Source: Casuarius casuarius
Taxonomy: Eukaryota; Chordata; Aves; Casuariiformes; Casuariidae
Assembly (NCBI GenBank): GCA_003342895.1
Contig: PTFA01000198.1
Coordinates: forward strand, 1,815,640-1,879,639
Reading direction: 5' to 3'
DNA length: 64,000 nucleotides
The position numbers and the translations under genes were made by a program. The notes under the pieces are model-generated. The model ran no database searches, had not been told where the DNA came from, and saw only the letters and a program-made list of their open reading frames with translations. This document shows positions 47,901-59,357 of the stretch, one piece after another (position 1 is the stretch's first letter; the number at the start of each line of letters is the position of its first letter).

Positions 47901-50900
47901 CATGGGAGCACGGGGGGCATTCTGGCATAACGCAACACGAGGTCAAAACGGCTTGCAACTCCCGACTCCTGTAATTTCCTCAGCGTGTTCAAAGAAGCAT
48001 CTGAAGGCGCTAATTTAAGTGGTGTCTACTTACAATGACTCAGATGGGGAAATTTGGTTGATTTGTTGTAATTACTGAGCTGATGACTCATATGTGTTGC
48101 TTGAAAGAAGGTAACATGAGGTAGGGTCTCAGCTAGCACTGACTCCAGTTGATCTGTTGGTATAAGATAGAGAGACTGCAAGTAAAAGTTCAGATGTTCA
48201 GGAAATTTTAAATCAAAAATGGCAGCTGTATTCTGTCCTGTTCTGTTTTTAGAAAAAAAAAAAATAGTCCACAGAAGTTATTTCATGAGGTAATTTCAGG
48301 TTATTTTACTTTACCACCTGAAAATACTTTTTGCAAGACAATACTGGCATTCCTTGAGGTCCTCCTAGGACTAGGGGTGGGATAACATTTTGATACCCAT
48401 GAAGCTAAAGTAGATCTGTGAGTTTAAATAGGGCAAATACCTGTGGTGGCTATGTTTGTCATGTTTTTTCTCAGTGAGAATGGGACAGGCTTTCAAGGTT
48501 TTGTTGGGAAGATTATAAATAGTGTAGTTTTGTTCTAGACAAATCCCTCGATGACAGCTCAGAGACTTGGAGTGTTATCTACATACATGTTGACCCTAAC
48601 AAAAAAGGAGGTAACAAAATTTACTCCTGAAGCAGGATGAAATAATCATAATTTCCACATTAGCTGGTGTTTTTCATATGCAAAAGGATGACCTTTTACT
48701 ATTTAAAATGAAAATTTGACGTTAATGATCTTCCTGTGCATTTGACCAACTGCAGAGTTGATAAACTTGAATTAAAAAAAAAAACTTTTACAAGGAATTT
48801 TTGACAATTGTATCATTTTCTTCATCTTTTTTCACTAGCTCTATTTAAGATTTTAGACTATAAGTAGTTGTTTTAGTGTCAAAATATTTAGCTATGGTGA
48901 TATTTCTGACAAAGATAATTTATCTCTGGTAGTAAGTGTTATTCCAAATTGTTTGCCTAATTCTGTTTCTTTTTAACTTGGTAAATCAGTGAAGATCAGT
49001 CTATTGTCAAAGGCAGAGATAGAGAAATGGCAGTTTATGATAACTGCCTTCTTTGATGTTCACATTTCATGCTCGAAGAAGAGCACGCGAAGACTATACC
49101 TTTGTGCTTTGAATAACTTACAATAACCAAAATAAGATTCAGTATCCTGGCAAGCAAAATGTAATTTATTTTATTCTCTCAGAGAAAGATGTTCAATGTA
49201 TGATGTGTTATGGTTACTGGATAAGAGGATCAGTGGTTGGTGTGATTTATATATACTCCCCCTAACTTTTTGCCATTTTTTTCCCATATATGGGAACTGT
49301 GAGGATAAAGAGGGAAGATTTGAAAACTAAAGAATATACTTTTGATCTCCCGGGAAACGTGTGTTTTCAGATAAGACTCTCTGCTGCCCCTTTACCAACA
49401 CAAGTGAGGCTGGCAAAAATGACTGCTCTCAGAAAAGACTGATGGAGCTGATGGTAGCAAACGTTCAGTCTTGATGATATGTTGTGCTAACTCTGGTTTC
49501 CTGTGAAACAGCAGGGTAATATGCTCTTTCCTTTCTAGTTAGAGCTGGTGCTTGAGACAAAAGTCAGTTCTTGCTGCGAGCACAACGTTGGTCTAAGAGT
49601 GTCGGCAGGAAGCAAAGAGACCCCACGTTGCCCCAAGAGTAGTATAGGAGCAGGGATAAGGCGAGTTCCATGGCATGAAGACGAATTTGACCATTTGCTA
49701 GCTGCTTTTCAAGGTATTCTGCAAAGGCTGAGTAGCAGAAACAGGTGATGCCAGTAAGGGTGGGAACAAGAATGCAGTGGTGTGGCATGCTCTCTGCCAC
49801 AGACCTCTCCGTTCAGGCTCAGAGGTTATTGGTTCAAGCTGACTTTTTGTAAATCTTGAGGTTCATTACTACACAGTTACTATTGTTGTAATAGCAGGAA
49901 TAATTGTAGTGGTAAGGAGCCTTTGCAAAAAAAAAAAAAAGTACCACAGCTTGGTGCCTTCACTGTTTTGGCCATAAAAGCAAGCAAAATTTCAGTGGTC
50001 TGTTGACTCACAGCTGAATTTTCCACTGAGTGCATTGGGAGCCCCTCAGGTGGAGCAGACAAACTGGTTTTCCAACAGATAGATTGTCTCTCAAGTTTGT
50101 CCACCTTGAACTTGGATAACTCAGGAGAACAAAAAGACACTTACAATGAACTGTTAATGCAACACTGAAGTTCTGGAAGTCCTTGTACATACAAAACTTC
50201 AGTACAGCAGGACAGCGTTCAGTAAGGAAGAGCTTGTAGTGCGGGTTGTGCCTGGAGCAGGACTCCATAGCTCCACACACTGTGCTCTATTAAAAACCTA
50301 GAGAGCACAGCCAAGCCTTTAGACTTAACTGATGTCTAATGCCACAGAAGGGCAGTGTATGCAGAGCAATGAGGAGCACTGCTCAGAACGTTTTTTGCTT
50401 CACTTGGATCGCACAAATTTATTGATTCTTTTTCAGTAATATGCATATATGCTAACAAGGATGAGGTCTTCCATCTGATGTTAAGGAAGGGATGACAGCT
50501 TTTACAGTAGTGACTTCCTCTTTAATAAATTGGTTTGTGGGCATGAGCATCTACTAGAGTATGGGAATAAATATGATTTCACCCATGTGATCAAACCTCC
50601 AGAGCTTCCTTCTATAGGATTTACCCTTTCAGGCCCAGCTTAGCGTTTGCTGAAGGGATGTTGATCAGTCAAGCTCCATTCACAACCTAAGAATTGCCTG
50701 TTCTCAGCACCAGAAATGAGAACTTTAACTTTTTTTCCTTCAAAATTCTGATTGCAGATAAAAGCCTAAAATTTTGACCTTGATATACGTGACAGAATTG
50801 AAAATATGAAGGCAAAGAACCATACCCACAAGTGTTTAATACAATTTTTAGCTGGTCTCCTGTCTGTCTTGGTAACTGGTATTGTTGTGGGATTTTTTTT

Positions 50901-53879
50901 TTTCTTTTAGTATTTGAGATTGACAACACTGTATCTTACAGCTTGTTGGAGTAATAACCTTCTTCCCTTTTCAGGTGTTTGGTCAGCACTGAAATAGTAT
51001 GATACTTATTATAGAAGCAGAACTGGAAAGTAATTCGTGCGTTATTGCTTCAAGCTCTTCGCCGACTCAGTGGATGTTACTGTGTAGTATATTTGACTTG
51101 CATTTCAAAGGTTACCTTTGCATCCTATGAGCACCAGTGACCTTTCCTCCCCTGCTTTTGGTTTATAAAAGGCTTGAGGGGGAAGAAAAAAAAAAAAAGA
51201 ACACTTATGAACTCCAAAGCTGAAGTGGTGTGGGTTTTTTTTTGTTTTGTTTTGTTTTTGCCCCCTCCCCCCACCAAGGAATCTATCTGCTACAGATAAA
51301 GAAGGTGATAGCAATAGATTAAAAAATCTGCTATCAGACTGAACAAACCCAGGTAGAGTTACCAAAATAATTGTTTTTAGTGACAGACCTGCCCTTAGTT
51401 TAAAAAAAAATATATATATAGATTCATGACCTTACATTTCCTCTTTTGACATGCCGTGGAATGACAGAAACACTGAAGTCAGTCTACAAACGTAACCTTT
51501 CAACCCGCAGGCTGTGTACTTCACATCCAGCATGCAGACTCTTTTCTGGTGCTCACGTTTTATGGCAATAATGCTCTATAAATATCAACAGAGATCAAGA
51601 TGAAGGGAGGGGCAAGCTTATCAGTGGCAAGAATATGCTGCTGCTGCTTTGAGTTTTGTATCTTTGCTCTGCCCTTGTAAGCAAATAGATTCTTTGCTGA
51701 TGGACTGCAAGTTGCACAAGTTGGTTACTGGCTGATACCTTTGTGGATCTTGGCCAAGCTACTTGGAAACAATTACTAAACAGAACATAATAACGTCAAG
51801 TCCTTGTATCCAGATGCCAGGTCATAAGAGTGCTGTTTAGGTTTCCTGCTATAGTTATACTTGTAAGCTTCATTAGCGTAGATGCAGTCAGTACTAGCAC
51901 AAGAGTCCTTGAGCTGGAATCGTTTGTATCTGTCCTGAAGCAAAATGAGCTATCAAAAAAAAATGTCGCCAATATGACTTAATTTGCACTCTTTTCTTTA
52001 TTCTTGGGCATAGCTCTATGTCAGGGCAAAACAACAAATAAGTAAATAATTTTAAGTGACAACAGTAGTCTGGGAAAAGTATCACAATCTACAGAAGACA
52101 ACTGTATGAATTTAGATCAGTGTAAAATATCTCCTACATGTTGATGAGGTTCAGTCAAGTGCAGAGGTGCTGGTTACTGGCTGCTTTAATCTGAAATCAG
52201 ACACTGATTTGAGTGTTAGTGTGAGAACTGCTGAGCAATTCCCATAAATGTATTTCTGGGAGGAAACAACATGGGTGATGCACATTGAAAACAAGCAGAT
52301 ACATCTGTAAACATTTCAAGAGATTCCCATCTAAAGCGAAATAAAACACATTAAAAAAAAAAAAAAGCTTTTCCCTATCCCTTTATACCTCTCAAAAGAG
52401 AGATAGCAGTAACAGGAAGACCTGAAGTGAAGATATTAAAAAAAAATAAGCACTCTCCAAAATGTCTGGAGAAACCAGTAGCATTTTTGAACCAGCTTTG
52501 TTCAGGCTTTCCCTGGCCGAGCCTTTCCTGAGATGCCCTGAGCTGCATCCCCACTGTGCGGACTCTGTCCCAGTGCTCCCCTTCCCGGGCAGCCGTCACG
52601 TGAATCCTCTGGGCTTGTCACTCACGAGGGTGCAGCAGTGATGCTGCAGTCCCGCAAGCTTCGCTGTGTGCCGCAATGCCAGCGCAGTGTGCTGGCTTCC
52701 ACCCAAACTGGCCACCTCATGCAGGGCCTTCCCACCATGTGGGGCTCAGGGTGAGAGCTGGGCTGTGCAGGTCCTTCCTCCTCCCATGTCCTGGCAAGGG
52801 CAAGCAGCCCCAGTAGTTTGGGTTCTCTGCTGCAATCTCGGTCCCCATCCTCTTGGTTGCTTTCCATGTGGTCATTGCCCAGATGAGGTTGTGCAGATGA
52901 CACCCAATCTGAAGCAACATCTGTGCTCGCCCTGCAGAACTGGCAGGAGATAAAGCTGGGACAGGCTGGAAGGGGTTTTTCTTTTTTTCTGCTGAAGTAA
53001 GGAGATGTGACTGAACTCTTGAAAGAATCAGTTCTGTTGCATGAAAAACCATTTTGCACAGAGTGATGCTTGGAAACAGGAATTTGTTCCCAATGCTGCA
53101 TATCATAGTTTATCTAAAGGTATGGTAGGAAGCATTGTCCTTAGGCTCCATGTGATCTTGGTGAGTTACTGTCAACAGATGACAGCAAATGGGGCCAGTT
53201 CTGTTTTCACTGGATCTTGGAGGGGGGGGGGAATAGGATCACAACTTCAGGTGTTCAGGTTCAAGTTCACTTCACTACATACAACCTCTGTGTCTTCAGC
53301 ATCTTCCTCTTGTGTTAGAGGGAAAGAGGACCAGGCAGAGGGATGCTGCTTAGCCTGCATGGACGAGGAGCGGGGCTGCAGAGCAACCAGGAATTGGCTC
53401 TTAGTGTAGGCAAAGCAAGCGATCAGTGAAGGCAGTAGAGTGGTGGGGGAGCAAAAGAGCCATGGCCCCAGTATCTACCTCAATTATCCCAAAGTCTGGC
53501 AAGCTGCGCTGACCACTGTTGGGGAGGATGCCATGGTGGAGTGGCAGCTCCTGCCAGGGGGCAGAGCAACCCCCCAGAAGCAGTGATTGCAGACATAGCA
53601 TCAATGTAGAGGGGAGCATCACTGCCCATTTAAATGGCCTCCTGTCCATCTAAGAGGCAATTCTTCATGAGTGAGGGGAAATAGACAGTATGTGTTATGC
53701 TGAAAGCAAGGGGACTGAGTATGTCTCAAAGCCATGACCTGTCCAGCTATTCATTTTTCACAGGCAGTCTTTCTTTTCCTTAATGTGATTAGTGTTGCTA
53801 TGGAGTTTAGCAGTGCTGTACTTGAAGGTCATTCACACAGTTACACATGTGCTTAAATGATCTAGGGAAATGTATACAA
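44903..53879. other. Long non-coding unique stretch
   Basis: No gene supported in 9 kb. It holds an N at 45412 beside a 17-A run (45415-45431), a (TG)n run at 45840-45851, (ATA)n at 47639-47655, an A9(TA)5 run near 51402-51421, a G10 run at 53222-53231, and an AP-1 pair at 48036-48090. 52480-53100 is GC-richer and opens frames up to 159 codons without a recognisable product. A TCACGTGA palindrome lies at 52596-52603. GCCAATTCTGCAAGCC near 46643 may be another old repeat trace. Confidence 0.5.
48036..48090. promoter_or_regulatory. Pair of AP-1 consensus sites
   Basis: TGACTCA occurs at 48036-48042 and again at 48084-48090, the second within the symmetric ATGACTCAT. FOS/JUN and MAF-type bZIP dimers bind this core. 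Two exact copies 48 bp apart, beside ATTA cores and isolated CpGs, suggest an enhancer fragment, but 7-mers recur by chance every several kb. Confidence 0.3.
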
Positions 53880-54010
53880 ACTTTTATTGAGGCAATCTCT
53901 GATTTACTGATTGTCTACAGTGTGCCTGGCATGATATAAACATTGGGGGAAGAGCTGGTCTCTGTCCCTGGAGAGTTATAATCTGCCTTAGCAGAACACA
54001 TCAGACAGAA
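53880..54010 (-). mobile_element. L2-like LINE 3' end relic
   Basis: The plus strand reads CTTTTATTGAG, then CTACAGTGTGCCTGGCATGA, ACATTGGGGGAAGAG, TGGTCTCTGTCCCTGGAGAG and TTATAATCT. This is the antisense order of the L2 3' region (CATTTATTGAGC ... CTACTATGTGCCAGGCACTG ... GCTGGGGATACA ... AGTCCCTGCCCTCAAGGAGC ... TTACAGTCTA). An extra 20 or so bases separate the first two blocks. L2 is a long-extinct LINE that also mobilised MIR. Assigned from memory of the consensus. Confidence 0.58.
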
Positions 54011-54489
54011 ATGTAGCCTGTAAGAGCAAACTGCACTCTGACTTAATGAAACAACAAAAAACAAAGGCAAAACCTATCTTGGTCTGAAGATTTAGCAGAA
54101 CTTAAGGGATGGAAAATGGGGCATGTGCTTCAATCAGTGCCAGCATTTGCCAGTGTTTTTTGGTCCCTATGTCAAGTGTGAGAAGAGGGAGGATCAGTAT
54201 TCCTGTCACCTGATAGCTCCACAGGGGCTTTGGTGACTTTACTTTGGTTTAACAAGTAACTGTGCATGAACAAAAATGCGGTAAACTGTGAATTATGTTC
54301 ATAGTTCACAGCAGATAAAAGCTGGTTCAAACCACAGTGAAGGATGATGAAACTGCTCTATTACACTGCATTTGCTGCAAGTAAAAAGCGTGCTCACAGA
54401 CAGCTACTAGGTCTCAGCTGGTACCTAGTGGCTTCTGATTTATTGAAGCTGAACTCTGGCCCTCATCTACAGTTCTGTTAGGATCAGAC
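54011..54489. other. Non-coding unique sequence
   Basis: No feature supported. GGTTCAAACC near 54324 resembles a tRNA B box but has no A box or cloverleaf. Confidence 0.55.
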
Positions 54490-54612
54490 TCTACTTAAGA
54501 GATTTGCCAGCATAGCTATGCTAACAAAACAGTCCTTTGTAGACTCATCTTTTACTGAAGGAAAAGTCTATTTGCTAATACAGTTTACCAGATTTGCTGA
54601 GTGAAATTAGCC
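54490..54612. repeat. Ancient CATAGCTATG palindromic repeat relic
   Basis: TTTGCCAGCATAGCTATGCT, AACAAAACAGTCCTTTGTAG, ACTCATCTTTTACTG, AAAAGTCTATTTGCTAATAC and AGTTTACCAG follow in the order of a sauropsid repeat I remember (GCCAGTATAGCTATGCTGGCAAAA ... AGTGTAGAC ... TTATACTGGCA). It contains a perfect 14-bp palindrome AGCATAGCTATGCT at 54509-54522. It is probably a non-autonomous DNA transposon relic; the family name is not certain. Confidence 0.52.
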
Positions 54613-57299
54613 AGACAAGCAAAAGGACTTTGAAACTCCATATTCCTGGGCTTTGGCTGCCAAAGAAATGTCAGTTATATCTAATTAGTTTAACTATGTC
54701 AGCAAGAGCTGGTACTGAAGAGTTGGCCTTGTTTTCCTTCAGCTTCTTACAATAACTGTTCTGTTTGAGATCGAACCTGTGAATAGAAAACGGTAGAGAT
54801 GGGGAAATTCTTTGAGTATGCATCACAGTACTGTCGTCGATAGCACTTCGGCATCCTCAGGTATTGACTCTATTGCAAGGAGCTCTACAGATATCGAGGG
54901 TGTTTATCTCATCAAGATTCTGACCTAAAACTGGAGTAACATGACAAGAAAACAGAGCTCAAGGTTCATGTTTGGCTGCATTTAAGGCAAATACCCTTTA
55001 AGTGCAAGGAATGCTGTGGTATAATGTCATTTTTGTCTATTATACATGCAGATGTGACTGGTCGAATTGCTCAGTCAAAAGTTTTTAAGAAAGTATTCAT
55101 AAGGATATAGGTCTGTGGGCTTAACTATAGATATTTAGGCCATTAAATATCATGTATAATTTACTGGGGAGATCAGTGCTATGTTCTGTCATCTCTAATT
55201 TTGGCACTTTCTGTAGTATGCATTATGGCTAATATTGAGCATAAAACAAATACTAATTGTAGATCTTTCTCAGATTTATTATTGTTCTAATCCTGATTCA
55301 CTTGCCCTTATTACTATCTGAATCTCCGAATGCTGCAGAATCCCTCAAAGATGTTGACGCGTCTGCAGATGGGAGGAATCCCTGATGCCGATAACTCACC
55401 TGAAGCACGTAATAGATTATAAGGCAGAACTGTCTGCCTCAATATAACTCCAGTCAGGTTACTGGAGCATGGAGCAGCATATCAAAGCCTTTTCAGAAAT
55501 CTCTGCGATATTCTTGCTTTGGTGAGGTCATACATCTCAGTGAGCGAGTTTAGCTTTTCCTCATACCCAGGTAGCTTGCTCACCTTCACAAAAAGCTGAA
55601 TTGTAAAGTTTGCCTGACTTTGGAGGTAGGAGGAGGAGCTGAACGTGCCTAAGAAGGCACCAGCCTTGCAGCCTGGGATGTAGCATTCCTTCTAAAAGCA
55701 CTGTTGGAGTTTTCTGGTATTGCCATTAAGCACAGGTAAGGCTATGGATACTCCTCGTGGCCTGCCAGCCATGATGTGCTTTGTTTACTCTGGGGCACAC
55801 ATTCGGCCCATGCTCTAGGATTGCTGTGATGGGATGCTGTTAACATTTACAGCTTGGAAAAGCTTGTTGTAAATTCTGGCTCTAACTCACTGTGGTGCGG
55901 GTGGATCAGACTAAAGCCTGGCATGGGGCACTGCTCTGCCTTTAGCTCTGCTGATGCTGAATGTTAAGTCATTCCTACCATGGTGAATTATGCTTTATGT
56001 GTTTAAAATATAAATATATAGAGATATTTATGACTGAGTAGTATGTGTTAAATATAGATTTACTAATTTAATGAGCTAAGATGGTACACTTGTAATATGG
56101 CTAGCTTATTTTATTGCTATCATTAACCTTCATATGGAGTTTAAAGTTAGCTCAGATGATGTGCAATTGGAGTCTGGCAAGCCCAGAACACATTTCCATG
56201 CACTTTGCTTTTCCCTGCACTAACAAATGCACTTGTGCTCTAACATCACTTTCAGACCAGGAAAAAGGGAAATGGAAGCAGGAGAGTATGTGTCGAGTGT
56301 GGACCCTTGGAGGTAACCTGTGCCAGGGGGATGCCTGGCAGTTAGAGGTGCAGGGAGGTACTTGAACTACTTCCTTTCATTAACGTTATTGCATACACCA
56401 TAGTATTTATCTGAAACGTAACCAAGTGGGATGAACTTGTGGGACTGCTGGGATCTCATGGGAACAGCCCTTTCATGACATCTCTGATGCATCCTGCTTC
56501 TAGTGGGTCTGGGAGTGCAGTAGTCTCCTCCGTGGATGCAAAGTCTGCCTGGTCGGTGCAAGGGGGGAGCACACACGAAGCCAGGGCAGTGGGAGAGGTG
56601 AAGAGGAAGCATGAGCAGTTTCTGTGGATTTCAGAAGTTTGCTTGAGAAATACTGTTTCAAAAGTAACTAAAGATGAGCCCAGATGATTAAATCTGATCC
56701 CCACCCAGGGCTTCAAATAACTTGCAATTGGCTTGGGCCTCTAAATCTCCGCTAACTGCAATGGTGGCACAGCCCTGCTGGCTGCTTCGGTGAAATAAAC
56801 CCCTGGAAATGCAAACCCAAGCGCTTGGCAAGAGCTGCATGAGTATTTCTGCTTCACTAGTCACGCAGCTCATACAAAGAGGGGGAATAACATATATTTT
56901 GCAGAAAACAAAGTATTCTTGCCACAGGCCTCCATATGTATGTTTCCTACATAGCTCTATAAAGGCATAGAAATCACAAAATAACTCTCCAAAGAAGGAT
57001 TTTAATCCCCTGTTTTCATGTCCTGTTGTGCACTGGATTCCTTGAGTGGCAGTGGGAGACCGGCACAGGTTGAGAGCAAAACACTGGAGTGCGATACAGA
57101 CACAAAAGGAAAGTTTTGCCCATGGTGATGTGTGATAACAAGGCCAGACGTAATCTCTACTAATAAAATACTTATCTGGGTAAACACAAGAACATCCCCC
57201 TGCACAGGGTAGAAGTGACAACCAGCAGCATTCGCTAACTAAATCTTTATTTTAATAACTCTCGCTCCATAGCATATCAATGGTGAGATTGCATTCGAG

Positions 57300-57439
57300 T
57301 GGTTGCCTCCAGAGAGAAAAATCAGTGGACTTTCTGGCTGTAATGTGTTAAATTTTGAAGATTTTTATCCTGCTTCTGTCACTACTCCATGAAAAATGTG
57401 AAGGACTGTGATAATTCTATGGAGTTTTGGAGGCAACCA
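57300..57439. repeat. 12-bp inverted repeat with 116-bp spacer
   Basis: TGGTTGCCTCCA (57300-57311) and its exact reverse complement TGGAGGCAACCA (57428-57439). With G-U pairing the stem extends inward by three more pairs. No target-site duplication is evident, so a MITE is not established. Confidence 0.85.
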
Positions 57440-59342
57440 GAATATTGGCAGACTACTTTTCCAGTCTCCTAATTTTGTAGTGGCCTTCTAAAGCAGGAGG
57501 CTGCAAAAGCTCCTTCTGCTGAGATAGAGCCTCGAGCAGATAATCTTTGTAATGTCAAAGACTCCAAGAAAAATCAGAATAATTCTTCCACTCTCTTTTG
57601 ATTGAAACGGGCTGGAATGATTCAGGCCTGCTCATTCAAGACAGAGCTGTGCAATGTGAGACTGAGGGCTCGAATCACTGAATTCAGTGGATTTGCACTA
57701 GGCTTAGACAAGTGTCATTTGCTCCATCAGAAGTGCGTCATTTTAGCTAAATGATCCTGATTTGCTGTTGGGCAAAATGTGTGGTTTTTTTATCTTATGT
57801 GCTGTGATGCTGTTACCAAAGGGAGCTCTTTAATATACAACTAATAAAAAAAGCTAATAGATTATTGGTTCTGGCAACTGAACAATAAAATATAAATAAC
57901 TTGTATATACTGTCAGTCAGATGAAAAGTTGCCTCCTAGCACCTTCTGTCTTGGTCCACCTAAGCAATGAAGGCTGTATTCCTCTCATCCTGTCTGTCTG
58001 TCCTCTCTCTCTTGTCTTTCCATTTATGTTTTAAATTAAGTGCTGCTCTGGCTTTCAGGCAGCTGAAATGAAGGATTCCCCGTGCTGGTTAAATAAAAAG
58101 TCCTTTCATAGTCATAGGATAAAAGAGAAGGGCTGAGAAGCAATGGGTCACAGCCAGGACAGGCACAGCCTGGCTCTCCTGTCCTTCAGAAAGGCTCACA
58201 CTGAGCTTCCCAGCTGAGCTCTGTAATGTGTGGAGCTCTGTTTGTCGTTTCGTTTGATGTCCTCTTTCCTGTTTGTTAAGTAATCTGAAAGTAAAACAAC
58301 CAGTCAACCAGTCAAGGGGAAGAAAAAAAAATCCTTTCCAAATTATAAACTGGGCCCAGCTGTGTAAGCGGGACCGCACAGGCCCTGACCAAGGTGACCC
58401 TGACCCCCGCCGCCCCTCAAAGGCCCCGTGGGTCTTGTGTGCTTTACTTTGCAGGCACTCAGCCCTTGTGGGGGGAAGTGCGTTCCTCTTTTTCTAAATA
58501 TCTGCCCCCTTTTGAAAGCATTTCTAGCAAGGCACTCAGAATCATTAACTGCTGGGCACAGTCTCTCTTCATATCATTACATATCAGAACTGATCCCTGC
58601 GGGGCACAAGAGAGGGTAAGTGGGGATAGAGGAAGCCCAGACTGGGAATGCTGTGTCCATCCTCCCTACAAGTATAATATAAGCGGTCAAAGGAGAAGGA
58701 CTTGCAGAAAAGATTTCCCAAAGCACCTTTTGATATTAATGTTGGAAGATAAATGACCTGCAAGGATGTGACTTGACTATAGTCACTGTATGACTTGCAG
58801 TCAGGTAAGATATAGCAATAATAAGTCACACAGAGAAGACTGTGTCAGTGGTAACCTGTGAATGATGCAACAGCAACAACAAAAAATTCCTCCTCCTGTT
58901 GCATGCTGCTCCAAGAACACAAATTGTGCAAGGTGTTGTTTTGAAAGCACTTGCTTTGGTTGGGAGAAGAGAAAAAAGTGGTAAGAGAAACTGCAAAGAG
59001 AGAAATCCATGTGCACTGCTGAAATCAGTATAAAAGTTAGACTACATAAAAACAGATCTTTGCAAACAATAGGTAGGTAAATAACAGGCCACCTCAATGC
59101 TAAAGTAAAGATGATAATACCAGATTCATGCACCAAATAAAATCTGGTTTTTGTCTGAGCTCTGAGAATATTGACAAAAGCATCACTCTTCTCAATAGAC
59201 TAAATAGTACTTGGTGAAAGGAAGGAAAACATCTCGGTGCACTTGAACTTTTTTTTAAAGAAAGCAGTAGGAAAAATACTTGGTAAATTGATCTTTCCCA
59301 GCAAAACTTTGAGGGGCAAGGTGGTTGGGAAAAGTTTTTTCC

Positions 59343-59357
59343 TTTTTTTTTTTTTTT
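59343..59357 (+). repeat. Poly-T tract (15 T)
   Basis: 15 consecutive T within a short T-rich stretch (59334-59362). No retroposon body is attached. Confidence 0.9.

Noticed and set aside
52622..53101. 159-codon minus-strand frame with an ATG
   Set aside because: Lies in a GC-rich patch with overlapping frames on both strands and matches nothing I know. A short phrase resembling the CR1 FADDTK coding region on plus (near 52893) has no supporting neighbours.
54322..54334. tRNA B-box-like GGTTCAAACC
   Set aside because: No A box, acceptor stem or terminator at proper spacing.
56688..57221. 177-codon minus-strand frame, cysteine-rich
   Set aside because: The first codon is TTG, internal ATGs come only late, there is no domain, and one such length is expected by chance in 64 kb on six frames.
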